64,000 nucleotides of DNA from DASZTU01 sp035493835 (lineage in GTDB: Bacteria > Pseudomonadota > Alphaproteobacteria > Rhizobiales > Devosiaceae). Within the stretch, counting starts at the first letter, position 1, and each line of letters starts with the position of its first letter. The notes beneath the pieces are model-generated. The model was given only the letters and a program-made list of their open reading frames with translations. It ran no database searches and was not told the DNA's origin. Below are positions 8,934 through 19,250 of this stretch, one piece after another. Position numbers and translations under genes: made by a program. Location of the stretch: assembly GCA_035493835.1 (NCBI GenBank), contig DATJHO010000082.1:62001-126000 (forward strand), read 5' to 3'.

Positions 8934-10078
8934 ACAAGCGGCTCGACATCGTCGTCATCGGCCTGACGCTTTCTTCTTCATGGGGCAACGGGCATGCAAC
9001 GACCTATCGTGGCCTGCTGCGCGGCCTTTTCGCGCTCGGCCACGAGATCCTGTTCCTCGAGCGCGACGTCGAATGGTACCGCAGCCATCGCGACCTCGCG
9101 GACCCCGACTTTTGCGACCTCGTCTACTACGCCTCGGTGGACGAACTGATCGCCCGCCATGCCAAGCGGATCGAGCGCGCGGACGCGGTAATCGTCGGCT
9201 CCTATGTGCCGGAAGGCGTTACGGTCATCGATCGGGTTGCTGCCCGCAAGCCGCGCCAACTCCTGTTCTACGACATCGACACCCCGGTCACCCTCGCCAA
9301 GCTGCGGGCGGGACAGGTCGAGTACCTGGCGCACCGGCAGATTCCGCTGTTCGACGATTATCTTTCTTTCACCGGCGGGCCGACCCTGCGGCGCCTCGAA
9401 ACCGAGTTCGGCGCGCGGCGGGCAGACGAACTCTACTGCTCGGTCGACGCCGATCATTACCGGCCGACTGGCGAGGCGCCGAAATGGGATCTCGGCTATC
9501 TCGGCACTTACAGCCCCGACCGCCAGCCGGCGCTCGAAAAGCTCCTGCTCGAGCCGGCGCGCCGCCTGCCAGAAATGCGGTTCGTCGTCGCCGGTCCGCA
9601 GTTCCCGCCCGGCATCGCGTGGCCGAAGAATGTCGAGCGCATCGATCACCTCCCGCCCGGCGAGCACCCGGGCTTTTATGGCCGCCAGCGCTTCACGCTG
9701 AACATCACCCGGGCCGACATGGTCGCCGCCGGCTGGTCGCCGAGCGTGAGGCTGTTCGAAGCGGCGGCCTGCGCGACGCCGATCATCAGCGACGAATGGG
9801 ACGGGCTCGACCAATTGCTTCCCGAGGGCGAGGCGCTGCTCGTTGCGCGCTCCAGCCAAGACGTCGTCACGGCGCTGACCGGCATTGGCCAAGCCCGCAG
9901 CCTTGAGATCGGCGCAGCCGCCCGCGCGCGTATCCTTGCCAGCCATACCGGCCTCGCCCGCGCTCGCCAACTCACCGACATCATTGCCGATCTGCCCGAG
10001 CGGATGCCGCGGAAGGCCGGCCGACGCAGGACCAGGAAAAGAGAGCGGATCATGGAAGAAGGAGCGATCGGCCGATGA
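8930..10078 (+). CDS. CgeB-like glycosyltransferase, paralogue 3
   Basis: The protein has 382 residues. The N-terminal GLTLSSSWGNGHATTYRG is almost the same as in paralogue 4 (12795), and so are YDIDTPVTLAKL, LGYLGTYSPDRQPALE and RLFEAAACATPIISDEWDGL. The two therefore come from a fairly recent duplication. The C-terminal roughly 20 residues are a basic tail (KAGRRRTRKRERIMEEG) absent from the others; it may be real or reflect 3' sequence drift before the overlap with the next gene. It is expected to be a cytosolic GT-B transferase. It overlaps its neighbours by four bases on both sides. Confidence 0.82.
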   Translation: MNKRLDIVVIGLTLSSSWGNGHATTYRGLLRGLFALGHEILFLERDVEWYRSHRDLADPDFCDLVYYASVDELIARHAKRIERADAVIVGSYVPEGVTVIDRVAARKPRQLLFYDIDTPVTLAKLRAGQVEYLAHRQIPLFDDYLSFTGGPTLRRLETEFGARRADELYCSVDADHYRPTGEAPKWDLGYLGTYSPDRQPALEKLLLEPARRLPEMRFVVAGPQFPPGIAWPKNVERIDHLPPGEHPGFYGRQRFTLNITRADMVAAGWSPSVRLFEAAACATPIISDEWDGLDQLLPEGEALLVARSSQDVVTALTGIGQARSLEIGAAARARILASHTGLARARQLTDIIADLPERMPRKAGRRRTRKRERIMEEGAIGR

Positions 10079-11079
10079 CCAACAGCAACCGATCCAGCCA
10101 TAACCCAAAAACTGTCGTCGTGGCCGGTGGCGCCGGCTTTATCGGGTCCCACCTCTGCGACGCGTTGCTCCTCGCCGGCGACAAGGTGATCTGCATCGAC
10201 AATTTCCTCAGCGGCGTGCGCAGCAATGTCGCCCCGCTCGACAACCATCCGCGCTTTCGGCTGATCGAGCAGGACATCTGCGATCCGGTCGAGCTGGGGG
10301 AAAAGGTCGACGAGATCTTTAACCTCGCCTGCGCCGCCTCGCCGCCGCGCTATCAAGCCGACCCGGTCCACACCATGATGACCAGCGTCGTGGGCACCGC
10401 CCATCTCCTGGGGCTCGCCGAGGCCAAGGGGGCAAAGCTCCTGCAGGCCTCGACCAGCGAGGTCTATGGCGACCCCGAGGAGCACCCGCAGCGCGAGGAC
10501 TATTGGGGCCATGTGAGCTGCACGGGCCCCCGCGCCTGCTATGACGAGGGCAAGCGCGCCGCCGAGACGCTGTGCTTCGATTTCCTCCGGGGCGGACGCG
10601 CGGACGTGCGGGTGGCGCGGATCTTCAACACCTACGGCCCCCGGATGCGGCCGGACGATGGGCGCATCGTCTCCAACCTCGTGGTGCAGGCGCTCTCGGG
10701 CCAACCCCTGACCATCTATGGCAGCGGCGAGCAGACCCGCTCGTTCTGCTACGTGTCCGATCTGGTGCGCGGGCTCATGGCGCTCATGGCGCTCAATCCC
10801 AACCCGGCAACGCCGGTGAACCTCGGCAATCCTGGCGAGTTCACCATCAACGAGCTGGCGGCCTTGGTGATCAGCCAGACGGGCACGTCCTCGGGCATCC
10901 GGCACGAGCCCTTGCCCGCCGACGATCCGCAACGGCGCAGGCCTGACATCAGCCGCGCGAAGGCGCTGCTGAGATGGGGCCCTACCGTGGATCTCAAGGA
11001 AGGGCTCGGCGACACGATCGCTTATTTTTCACGGCTAGCGGCGGTCGAGGGCGCCACCCGTCGCCGGGCACGGGGTTAG
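10075..11079 (+). CDS. UDP-glucuronate decarboxylase-like (UDP-xylose synthase) SDR
   Basis: The protein has 334 residues, with [10 protein letters not shown] from residue 18 and the catalytic pair Y156-K160 in [11 protein letters not shown]. The motifs [24 protein letters not shown], and [16 protein letters not shown] are those of UDP-glucuronic acid decarboxylase (UXS), which makes UDP-xylose with bound NAD. The YDEGK form of the active site is characteristic of that family. No UDP-glucose 6-dehydrogenase gene is seen in this window, so UDP-glucuronate must come from elsewhere. The product UDP-xylose would suit the xylosidase-like protein encoded at 15439 and one or more of the six transferases. 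An 11-base gap precedes the inositol-phosphate synthase gene. Confidence 0.9.
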   Translation: MTNSNRSSHNPKTVVVAGGAGFIGSHLCDALLLAGDKVICIDNFLSGVRSNVAPLDNHPRFRLIEQDICDPVELGEKVDEIFNLACAASPPRYQADPVHTMMTSVVGTAHLLGLAEAKGAKLLQASTSEVYGDPEEHPQREDYWGHVSCTGPRACYDEGKRAAETLCFDFLRGGRADVRVARIFNTYGPRMRPDDGRIVSNLVVQALSGQPLTIYGSGEQTRSFCYVSDLVRGLMALMALNPNPATPVNLGNPGEFTINELAALVISQTGTSSGIRHEPLPADDPQRRRPDISRAKALLRWGPTVDLKEGLGDTIAYFSRLAAVEGATRRRARG

Positions 11080-11090
11080 GGAGCAGGTCT

Positions 11091-12187
<1,097 letters not shown>

Positions 12188-12191
<4 letters not shown>

Positions 12192-12784
12192 CCACCACCT
12201 ATTTTCTGGTGCGCCATGCGGCGCATGACAATGTCGGCGGCTTCCTTGCTGGGCGCATGCCCGGCATCCGGCTCGGGGCCGATGGGCTGGCGCAGGCCGG
12301 AAGGCTCGCCGAACGCATGCGCCGGGAGAGTTTTGACGCCATCTACTCCAGCCCCCGGGAGCGGGCGGCGGAAACCGCCGCGCAGATTTCAACCGCCTCA
12401 CACGTGCCGGTCGAGCGCGCCGACGAAATCGATGAGATCGATTTCGGCTCGTGGTCGGGCAAGAGCTTCGACGAATTGAACCGCAGCCACGCCTGGCGGC
12501 GCTGGAACGAATTGCGCAGCCTTTCGCGCACGCCGGGCGGTGAAACCATGCTCGATGCCGAGCGGCGTATTATCGAGTTCATGCAGAAGCTCGGCGAACG
12601 CCATCCGGATGGCGCGCTGGTCCTGGTGAGCCATGCCGAAATCATTCGCGCAGCCGTCGGCTACATCCTCGGCCTGCCGATCGACTCCCAAAGTCGCTTC
12701 GATATCGACCCCGGTTCGATCACCACGCTGATCATGGGCGACTGGGGCGCCCGCGTCCTCGCTGTCAACGAAGTCGTGCCGTGA
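12188..12784 (+). CDS. Histidine phosphatase family protein
   Basis: The protein has 198 residues. LVRHAAHD carries the catalytic R9-H10 pair; [11 protein letters not shown], the second-arginine helix, and [11 protein letters not shown], with the second histidine, are in the expected order. The family (phosphoglycerate-mutase-like) hydrolyses phosphomonoesters through a phosphohistidine. Its start overlaps the stop of the inositol-phosphate synthase gene (ATGA). I infer that it dephosphorylates inositol phosphate or a glycosyl-inositol phosphate made by the cassette. The frame is open upstream, but those residues would only read through ino1. There is no signal peptide, so it is cytosolic. 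Confidence 0.88.
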
Positions 12785-12794
12785 GGGACCAGCA

Positions 12795-13892
12795 ATGAAG
12801 CTCGTGATCTTCGGCCTCACCGTCAGCTCGTCCTGGGGGAACGGGCATGCCACGCTCTGGCGCGGCTTCATCAAGGCGCTGGCGCGACGCGGCTGGGAGG
12901 TCGTCTTCTACGAGCGCGACGTGCCCTATTATGCTGGCGCGCGCGACCTCACCGAACTCCCCGGCGGCCGGCTGGTGCTTTATCCGGATTGGGCCGAAAT
13001 CAGCGCCTCGGCGGCGCGGGACGTGGCCGATGCCGATGCCGCCATGGTCACCTCCTACTGCCCGGATGGGATTGCGGCGAGCCGGCTGGTCTGCGAACAG
13101 GGTGCAGCGCTGCGGCTGTTCTACGACCTCGATACGCCGGTGACGTTGTCGCATTTCGAGCAGGGCCGGCCCGTCGCCTATATCGGCCCGGAGGGACTCG
13201 CCGGCTTCGACCTGGTGCTAAGCTATACCGGGGGCGGCGCGCTCGACGCCTTGCGGACGATGCTCGGCGCAAGGCGGGTGGCCCCGCTCTACGGGCATGT
13301 CGATCCGGACGTACATGCCCCCGGCGAACCCAATCCCGCCTTTTCGGGCGACCTTTCCTATCTCGGCACATATGCGGAGGATCGGCAGGCCGAACTCGAC
13401 CGCCTGTTCGTGGCCCCGGCGCGGCGCGAACACGACCGCCGCTTCGTCATGGGCGGGGCGCAGTATCCGCATGACTTCCCCTGGGCTGCCAATATTCACT
13501 TCGTCCGCCACCTGCCGCCGGCGGACCATCCGAGTTTTTATGCCTCCTCGCGGCTGACCCTCAACGTCACCCGGCAGGCCATGGCCGCGTTGGGCTGGTG
13601 CCCATCGGGACGGCTGTTCGAGGCGGCGGCATGCGGGGCAACGCTCCTCACCGACACCTGGGCGGGACTCGAAACCTTCTTCGAGCTCGGCAGGGAGGTC
13701 ATTCCGGTCACCACCACCCTCGACGTCATCGCCGCGCTCGACCGGCCCGATGCCGAATTGCGGCGCATCGGGACAGCCGCCCGCGAGCGGGTGCTCGCCG
13801 AGCACACCTCCGACCGGCGCGCGGCCGAGTTCGAGGCGCTGCTCGCCGGGCTCGGTCGGCCGGTTTCGCAACTGGCCGGGGAGGACGCCTGA
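12795..13892 (+). CDS. CgeB-like glycosyltransferase, paralogue 4
   Basis: The protein has 365 residues and closely resembles the one encoded at 8930. It has GLTVSSSWGNGHATLWRG, FYERDVPYYAGARDL, YDLDTPVTLSHFEQGRP, DLSYLGTYAEDRQAELDRLF and GRLFEAAACGATLLTDTWAG. It starts ten bases after the phosphatase stop with GAGGGA upstream, and it stops immediately before the ATG of the nucleotidyltransferase gene. It is predicted to be a cytosolic GT-B transferase. Separation from the other three copies by ino1 and the phosphatase gene suggests a different donor or acceptor rather than redundancy. Confidence 0.83.
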   Translation: MKLVIFGLTVSSSWGNGHATLWRGFIKALARRGWEVVFYERDVPYYAGARDLTELPGGRLVLYPDWAEISASAARDVADADAAMVTSYCPDGIAASRLVCEQGAALRLFYDLDTPVTLSHFEQGRPVAYIGPEGLAGFDLVLSYTGGGALDALRTMLGARRVAPLYGHVDPDVHAPGEPNPAFSGDLSYLGTYAEDRQAELDRLFVAPARREHDRRFVMGGAQYPHDFPWAANIHFVRHLPPADHPSFYASSRLTLNVTRQAMAALGWCPSGRLFEAAACGATLLTDTWAGLETFFELGREVIPVTTTLDVIAALDRPDAELRRIGTAARERVLAEHTSDRRAAEFEALLAGLGRPVSQLAGEDA

Positions 13893-14690
13893 ATGCTCGG
13901 CATCATCCCCGCTGCCGGACGCGGCAGCCGCATCCAGCCGCTCGGCTTTTCCAAGGAATTGCTGCCGGTGGGGACCCGCCGCGGCGAACTGGGCGAGCGT
14001 CCCTGCGCCGTCAGCGAATATCTGCTGGAACGGATGATCGCGGGTGGCGCCCAAAAACTCTGCTTCGTCATCGGGCCGGGCAAGTCCGACATTCTCGAAT
14101 ATTATGCCGCCGGTTTCGGCAGTGCCGCCACGGTCTACGTCGTACAGCCAAACCCCAATGGCCTCTGCGACGCGATCTTTCGCGCCGCCGCGCTGGTGCG
14201 CGACGATGAACCAGTGCTGATCGGCCTCCCCGATACCATCTGGTTTCCGGCCGACGGCTTTGCAGCGATGCCCGACGACCAATTGTCATTGCTGCTGTTC
14301 CCGGTCGACCGGCCGGAGCGGTTTGACGCGGTGGTGCTCGACAACGAGGATCGCGTGCGCCGGATCGAGGTGAAACAGGCAAAACCCTCCTCGTCATGGA
14401 TCTGGGGCGCGATCAAGATGCCGGGACACGTCTTTCACGCCCTCCACGCGCTGTGGCTGGAGCCAGGGCGCGGCGATGAATATTTCGGCACGCTCGTCAA
14501 CGAATTCCTGGCACGCGGCGGAGTGGCGATCGGCCTGCGGGCCGGCAGCCAGTATGTCGATGTCGGCACCATCGACGGCTATCGCGCTGCGCTGGCGCTG
14601 TTGGACAAGATGGAACAAGAGGCCGCTCCGGCCCCGCCCACCGAGCCCACCGCCAACGGCGTTTCTTCCCGTTACGGAGTTCCAGCATGA
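13893..14690 (+). CDS. Sugar-phosphate nucleotidyltransferase
   Basis: The protein has 265 residues. IIPAAGRGSRIQPL with a lysine in FSKELLPVG (K21) is the NTP-binding signature of glucose-1-phosphate thymidylyl-, uridylyl- and cytidylyltransferases. QPNPNGLCDAIFRAA and IGLPDTIWF match the nucleotide and sugar sites. SQYVDVGTIDGYRAAL resembles the C-terminal part of RmlA/RfbF-type enzymes. It should make an NDP-sugar, perhaps the CDP- or dTDP-sugar used by the epimerases at 2167 and 3270; the nucleotide cannot be decided by eye. It abuts the preceding stop and overlaps the methyltransferase gene by four bases. Confidence 0.87.
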   Translation: MLGIIPAAGRGSRIQPLGFSKELLPVGTRRGELGERPCAVSEYLLERMIAGGAQKLCFVIGPGKSDILEYYAAGFGSAATVYVVQPNPNGLCDAIFRAAALVRDDEPVLIGLPDTIWFPADGFAAMPDDQLSLLLFPVDRPERFDAVVLDNEDRVRRIEVKQAKPSSSWIWGAIKMPGHVFHALHALWLEPGRGDEYFGTLVNEFLARGGVAIGLRAGSQYVDVGTIDGYRAALALLDKMEQEAAPAPPTEPTANGVSSRYGVPA

Positions 14691-15442
14691 CTTTATCGAC
14701 CAGCAAGATACGGGAGCGAGTGGAGGCCCTCGGCCCCTGGTTCCATAATCTCGACCTCAGGGGTGTCGCCACCGCCCCGGACCACTATCTCGGCGACTAT
14801 CCCCGGCTGAAGTGGAAGCAATTTTCGGATGCCATCCCTGCCGATCTCACCGGCAAGACCGTGCTCGATATCGGCTGCAACGCCGGCTTTTATTCGCTGG
14901 AAATGAAGCGGCGCGGTGCTGCGCGAGTCTTGGGAATCGACTTCGACGAGGCTTACCTGGCGCAGGCGTGCTTTGCCGCCGAAATCGCCGGCCTCGACAT
15001 CGAGTTCCGCCCGATGTCGGTCTACGACGTCGGTGCGCTCGGCGAAAAATTCGACGTCGTGCTGTTCATGGGCGTGCTCTACCATTTGCGCCATCCCCTG
15101 CTGGCGCTGGACCTGATCCGCGAGCACGTAGCGGGCGATTTTCTGGTGTTCCAGGCCATGCAGCGCGGCAGCAACGAAACGCCGGCGCTCGAAGAGAACT
15201 ACCCGTTCTGGAACTACGGACTCTTCGACCAGCCGGGCTTTCCGAAACTGCATTTCGTCGAGAACCGCTACGCTGACGATCCCACCAATTGGTGGATTCC
15301 CAACCGCGCTTGCGTCGAAGCGATGCTGCGCAGCGCCGGCTTCGAAATCCTCAGCCGCCCGGAGGACGAGGTCTATATCTGCCGGACCACCAGCCGGCGG
15401 GACGATGCGCGCCCGGTCTATCCCGCGAGGAGCCCGGCATGA
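14687..15442 (+). CDS. SAM-dependent methyltransferase (CmoB-like, cassette type)
   Basis: The protein has 251 residues. VLDIGCNAGFYSLEMKRRGA is motif I of a class I methyltransferase; ARVLGIDFDEAYLAQA follows, and VLFMGVLYHLRHPLLALDLI resembles tRNA-wobble-uridine modifying CmoB-like enzymes. From memory the protein belongs to a family modelled as TIGR04290, which I associate with the same Rhizobiales cassettes as TIGR04295; confirm with HMMs. In this context a sugar or cyclitol O-methyltransferase is more likely than a tRNA enzyme. The N-terminal WFHNLDLRGVATAP and the segment YPRLKWKQFSDAIP are also CmoB-like. It overlaps both neighbours by four bases. Confidence 0.87.
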   Translation: MTLSTSKIRERVEALGPWFHNLDLRGVATAPDHYLGDYPRLKWKQFSDAIPADLTGKTVLDIGCNAGFYSLEMKRRGAARVLGIDFDEAYLAQACFAAEIAGLDIEFRPMSVYDVGALGEKFDVVLFMGVLYHLRHPLLALDLIREHVAGDFLVFQAMQRGSNETPALEENYPFWNYGLFDQPGFPKLHFVENRYADDPTNWWIPNRACVEAMLRSAGFEILSRPEDEVYICRTTSRRDDARPVYPARSPA

Positions 15443-16359
15443 TCGAAGCGGCAATGCTCTGGAACGAGCCCAACAACAAATCGCACTGGGACCCGGATGT
15501 TGATCCCGACTGGTCCAAATTCGCCGAAATGGTGAGCGGGGCCGCCGAGGCAATCGAAGCGGTAAACCCCAAAATCCTGAAACTGGTGGGCGGCATGTCG
15601 CCGATCGATCCGGGGTTTCTTGCGCGGCTGCGGCGCTTCGGCGCGCTCGACCGGATGGATGCGGTTGCCGTGCACGGCTTTCCCCTCGACTGGAATCTCT
15701 GGCAGATCGATGAATGGCCCGCCAAGCTCGACGAGATCAGGGCGGTGACCGACCTGCCGATCTGGGTGACGGAAGTCGGCGTCTCGAGTTTTGGCGCCGA
15801 GGAGGTGCAGGCCTGGGGAGTGAGGCGGACGGCCGAACTCCTCGCCGGGCGGGCGGAGCGCGTCCACTGGTATTCGCTTTACGACCTGCCGCGCAGTTGG
15901 GAAGCCACCACAAGACACAAGGAGGCGGAGGGCTCGTCCTATTACCGCCACTTCTACATGGGGCTTTTGCGCGAGGACGGCTCGCCCAAGCCCGCGCTAG
16001 AGGCGTTCCGAAACCTGCCCGAGCCACTCGGCCTGATGCAATGGTTCCACTATGAGGACCACCGGCTCGAGGACGCCGTCGCCTGGTTCAGGCGGCTCGG
16101 CGTCACAAAGGTCCGGACCGGCCTCTCCTGGGCCGACCGCTTCCGTCCGAACGCACTCGACTGGTTTGACCGGCAGATGGAGGCGCTCGCCGAGTTCGAC
16201 GTGACGGTCACGTTTTGCTTCACGCCCGAGCACCGGGGCCTTGTGCCCCATCACACCAGCCCGCCACAAGACCCGGCCGAATTTGCCGCCTTCTGCGCCG
16301 AAATGATCGGACGCTACGCCCCCCGCGATGCCCTCGCCCGGCGGGCGGTCGGAGGCTGA
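15439..16359 (+). CDS. Clan-A glycosidase-like protein with apparent circular permutation (xylosidase-like)
   Basis: The protein has 306 residues from ATG 15439, overlapping the methyltransferase stop. It opens with MLWNEPNNKSHWDP, the beta-4 acid/base motif (E10) of clan GH-A barrels. Then come LVGGMSP (beta-5), AVHGFPLDW (beta-6), WVTEVGVSSFG with the presumed nucleophile E112 (beta-7) and HWYSLYD (beta-8). Only afterwards come VRTGLSWADRF and VTVTFCFTPEHRG, which look like beta-2 and beta-3, and AEFAAFCAEMIGRYAP, the helix that normally precedes beta-4. The barrel therefore seems to be permuted. There is no signal peptide, so it may be a cytosolic processing or transglycosylating enzyme rather than a catabolic xylosidase. 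Confidence 0.8.
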   Translation: MIEAAMLWNEPNNKSHWDPDVDPDWSKFAEMVSGAAEAIEAVNPKILKLVGGMSPIDPGFLARLRRFGALDRMDAVAVHGFPLDWNLWQIDEWPAKLDEIRAVTDLPIWVTEVGVSSFGAEEVQAWGVRRTAELLAGRAERVHWYSLYDLPRSWEATTRHKEAEGSSYYRHFYMGLLREDGSPKPALEAFRNLPEPLGLMQWFHYEDHRLEDAVAWFRRLGVTKVRTGLSWADRFRPNALDWFDRQMEALAEFDVTVTFCFTPEHRGLVPHHTSPPQDPAEFAAFCAEMIGRYAPRDALARRAVGG

Positions 16360-16363
16360 TGCG

Positions 16364-17206
16364 ATGGGCCGCCTCGACCCCGCCTTGCCGCCTGTACTTG
16401 ACGCCTTTGCCGCGCACCTGGCGGCGGCGGAAACGACCGGAAGGGATGTGCTGCTGGTCGTTGCGCATCCGGACGACGAGACGGTCGGCTTCGGCGGACA
16501 GCTGATGCGGCTACCCTACACCACCATCCTCCATCTGACCGACGGCGCGCCAAAAGATCTGCGCGATGCGCACGCCCATGGCTTTGCCACGGCATATGCC
16601 TACGCGGCCGCCCGCCGGCGCGAACTCGTTTCGGCGCTCAAGCAGGCCGGCCTGCATTCACCAGCGCTGATCGGGTTCGCAATCCCCGACCAGCAGGTCG
16701 CCTTTCACTTGGCCCCTATTGGCCGGCGGCTATTCGCCGTCTTTGCCGAGCTTAAGCCGCGCTTCGTGCTGACGCATCCTTTTGAGGGCGGCCATCCCGA
16801 CCACGATGGGGCAGCGCTGGCCGTATGGGCGGCCCGTGAGTTGTTAGGTCGCCAAGGCCAGCCGGCGCCCGAGATCATCGAAATGGCGTTTTATTCGGCA
16901 GGGGAAGCCGGCCCGCTCTTCCAGCGCTTTGCCCCGGGCAGCGGCGGGCCCGAGATCGAGCTTTTTCTCCCCGCCGGCCGAGAGGACATCAAGCGGCGGA
17001 TGCTCGATTGCCACCTGTCGCAGCGGGAAACGCTCGCCCCTTTCGCGACGGACCGCGAATGCTTCCGGGCCGCCCCACGCTACGATTTTCTTGCGCCGCC
17101 CAATGGCGGCCGCGTGCTCTGGGAGGCTTGGCAACTCGGCCTCACCGTTCGCGACTGGCCACCCCTCGCGCAGGCGGCGCTCGCCGAACTGGATCTGCTG
17201 CCGTGA
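16364..17206 (+). CDS. PIG-L family N-acetylglucosaminyl deacetylase
   Basis: The protein has 280 residues from ATG 16364, chosen because GGAGG at 16351-16355 is at good spacing. VVAHPDDETVGFGGQL carries the zinc ligands H35 and D38, and THPFEGGHPDHDGAAL supplies the third histidine region. PIG-L/LmbE enzymes deacetylate GlcNAc-inositol (MshB, PIG-L) or related amides such as those in bacillithiol and antibiotic pathways. Together with ino1 and two GT4 genes in one transcript, this points to deacetylation of an N-acetylated glycosyl-inositol intermediate. It overlaps the next gene through GTGA. Confidence 0.9.
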   Translation: MGRLDPALPPVLDAFAAHLAAAETTGRDVLLVVAHPDDETVGFGGQLMRLPYTTILHLTDGAPKDLRDAHAHGFATAYAYAAARRRELVSALKQAGLHSPALIGFAIPDQQVAFHLAPIGRRLFAVFAELKPRFVLTHPFEGGHPDHDGAALAVWAARELLGRQGQPAPEIIEMAFYSAGEAGPLFQRFAPGSGGPEIELFLPAGREDIKRRMLDCHLSQRETLAPFATDRECFRAAPRYDFLAPPNGGRVLWEAWQLGLTVRDWPPLAQAALAELDLLP

Positions 17207-18261
17207 AGCTCACCGTGCTTAACGTCGCCTATCCGCTCGCCACCGTCAGCCGTGACGCGGTGGGCGGCGCCGAGCAAGTGCTCGCAGCGCTCGACCGGGC
17301 GCTGGTCGAGGCCGGCCACCGCTCCCTCGTCGTCGCCTCGGCCGGATCGCAGGTTAGGGGCAGGCTGATCGAGACCCCGGCGGAAACCGGCCTTCTCGAT
17401 GAGGCCGCCAAGGCGCGGGCCCAGGCGCGGCACCGGCTGGCAATCGTGGAAACGCTCAAACGCTATCCAGTCGATGTCGTCCATCTGCACGGCATCGATT
17501 TCGAAGCTTACATGCCGGCGCATGTCCCAACCCTCGTGACGCTCCATCTGCCGCTCGACTGGTATCGGCCCGCCGCGCCCCAGCCCAAGCGCCCGGATCT
17601 CTGGCTCTGCCCGGTCTCGGCGAATCAGGCGGCACGGGCGCCTGAGGGCTCACAGTTGCATCCGCCGATCCCCAACGGGGTCGATGTCAGAAGCTTCAGC
17701 AGCCCACACGCAAAGCGCGACTTTGCCCTGCTGCTCAGCCGCATCTGCCCCGAAAAGGGCATTCACCTGGGACTCGACGCAGCGCAGGCGGCCAGCATGC
17801 CCCTGCTGATCGGCGGGCAAGTCTACCCCTACGGATCGCACCAACGCTATTTCGACGACGAAGTAGCCCCGCGGCTCGATGCGCGACGGCGCTTTCTCGG
17901 GCCGCTCGGGCTCGAACGCAAGCGCCGCCTGCTCGGCGCCGCCCGCTGCCTGCTGGTCCCTAGCCTTGCCGCCGAAACCAGCTCGCTCGTCGCCATGGAA
18001 GCGCTCGCCGCCGGAACGCCGGTGGTCGCGTTCCCGAACGGAGCGCTCGCCGATATCATCGAGGAGGCGCGCACCGGCTTTTTGGTCCGCGATGTGGGGG
18101 AAATGGCTCGCGCCATGCGGGCAACGTCAAAGCTCGATCCCCAGGATTGCCGGCGCGCCGCCCAAGAACGCTTCTCGCTCGACCGCATGATCTCCGGCTA
18201 TTTCGAGGCCTACCAGCAACTGGCCGCGCTCGGACGCCCGGCGAACCGCGCCGCCTCATGA
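17203..18261 (+). CDS. Glycosyltransferase family 4 protein
   Basis: The protein has 352 residues starting at GTG 17203, which overlaps the deacetylase stop; the family N-terminus LTVLNVAYPLATVS with GGAEQVLAALDRAL follows directly, so the longer open frame is not needed. The donor half has LLLSRICPEKGIHLGLDA and the EX7E-type motif ETSSLVAMEALAAGTPVVAF of GT4. This is the fold of MshA, which joins GlcNAc to inositol phosphate, but GT4 covers many reactions and the assignment is only suggestive. It overlaps the acyltransferase gene by four bases. Confidence 0.88.
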   Translation: MKLTVLNVAYPLATVSRDAVGGAEQVLAALDRALVEAGHRSLVVASAGSQVRGRLIETPAETGLLDEAAKARAQARHRLAIVETLKRYPVDVVHLHGIDFEAYMPAHVPTLVTLHLPLDWYRPAAPQPKRPDLWLCPVSANQAARAPEGSQLHPPIPNGVDVRSFSSPHAKRDFALLLSRICPEKGIHLGLDAAQAASMPLLIGGQVYPYGSHQRYFDDEVAPRLDARRRFLGPLGLERKRRLLGAARCLLVPSLAAETSSLVAMEALAAGTPVVAFPNGALADIIEEARTGFLVRDVGEMARAMRATSKLDPQDCRRAAQERFSLDRMISGYFEAYQQLAALGRPANRAAS

Positions 18262-19250
18262 CACTCCACGCGGAAATCATCGGCGACGCCGAAAGGCTGA
18301 CAGCGCTCGAGCCCGAATGGTGGGCGCTCTGGCATGCGGCACCGGAATCGACGCCGTTCCAGAGCCCCGCCTGGCTGATCCCCTGGTGGCGAAATTTTGA
18401 GCCCGGCCGATTAGCGACACTCGCCATCCACGACGGTGGCCGCCTCGCCGGGCTTGCTCCGCTTTATCTGGAGAATGGCCCGCACGGGCGCCGCCTCGTA
18501 CCGCTCGGCATCGGCATCAGCGATTATCTCGACCTGCTGCTGGCGCCCGGTCGCGCCGATGTCGCGGCGGCCATGGCGGAGGCGGCCGGGCAAATCCCGG
18601 ATTGGCAATCGCTCGAACTGGAAGAGCTGGCGCCCGGCGCCGCCGCCTTCCGCCTGCCCTGCCCGCGCGGATGCATGGAGCACGAATATGCGCACAGCTC
18701 CTGCCCCGGCCTCACCCTGGGCAAAGAGGTCGATGCCAGTGGCCTGCCGTTTGCGATAACCGGCAAGAAGCGCCAGAGTTTTCGCCGCTGCAGCCGGGTG
18801 GCGGCCGGTGAAGGCGAACTGGAACTCATCTCGCCCGAGCCTTCGGCTTTCCTCGAAGCGCTTGTGGCACTCCATGGCGAGCGCTGGGCCGGCCGCGGCG
18901 AACATGGAGTTTTGGCTGATCCCCAGGTGCAGGCCTTCCATGCGGAGGCCTTGCCGCGCCTCCACACGGCGGGCCTTACCCGGCTTACCGTCGTGAGAAT
19001 CGAGGGCCGGCCGGTTGCCGCCTATTACCGGCTCAGTTGGCGCGACCGCAGCGCCGCCTATCTCGGCGGCTTCGATCCCGCCTTTGCGCATCAAAGCCCA
19101 ATGACGGTTTTGATCGGCGACGGTTTTCGCGCCGCCCACCGCGAGGGCGTGCGGGAGTTCAGCTTTTTGCGCGGCGGGGAGGACTATAAATATCTATGGG
19201 GAGCGGAAGACCGATGGAACCGCCGCCGCTCGTTCCGGCGTGCGTCATGA
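18258..19250 (+). CDS. CelD/BcsL-like GNAT acyltransferase
   Basis: The protein has 330 residues from ATG 18258. It begins with TPFQSPAWLIPWWRNFEPG, and continues with LAIHDGGRLAGLAPLY and ISDYLDLLLAPG, typical of the Acetyltransf_6 (CelD, cellulose-biosynthesis-type) group with a double GNAT/FemAB-like fold. The C-terminal half has VVRIEGRPVAAYYRLSWRDR and FSFLRGGEDYKYLWG. It probably transfers an acyl or aminoacyl group to an amine or hydroxyl. Placed after the deacetylase and GT4 genes, it could re-acylate the amine that the deacetylase exposes. ATGA overlaps tie it to both neighbours. Confidence 0.84.
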   Translation: MTLHAEIIGDAERLTALEPEWWALWHAAPESTPFQSPAWLIPWWRNFEPGRLATLAIHDGGRLAGLAPLYLENGPHGRRLVPLGIGISDYLDLLLAPGRADVAAAMAEAAGQIPDWQSLELEELAPGAAAFRLPCPRGCMEHEYAHSSCPGLTLGKEVDASGLPFAITGKKRQSFRRCSRVAAGEGELELISPEPSAFLEALVALHGERWAGRGEHGVLADPQVQAFHAEALPRLHTAGLTRLTVVRIEGRPVAAYYRLSWRDRSAAYLGGFDPAFAHQSPMTVLIGDGFRAAHREGVREFSFLRGGEDYKYLWGAEDRWNRRRSFRRAS

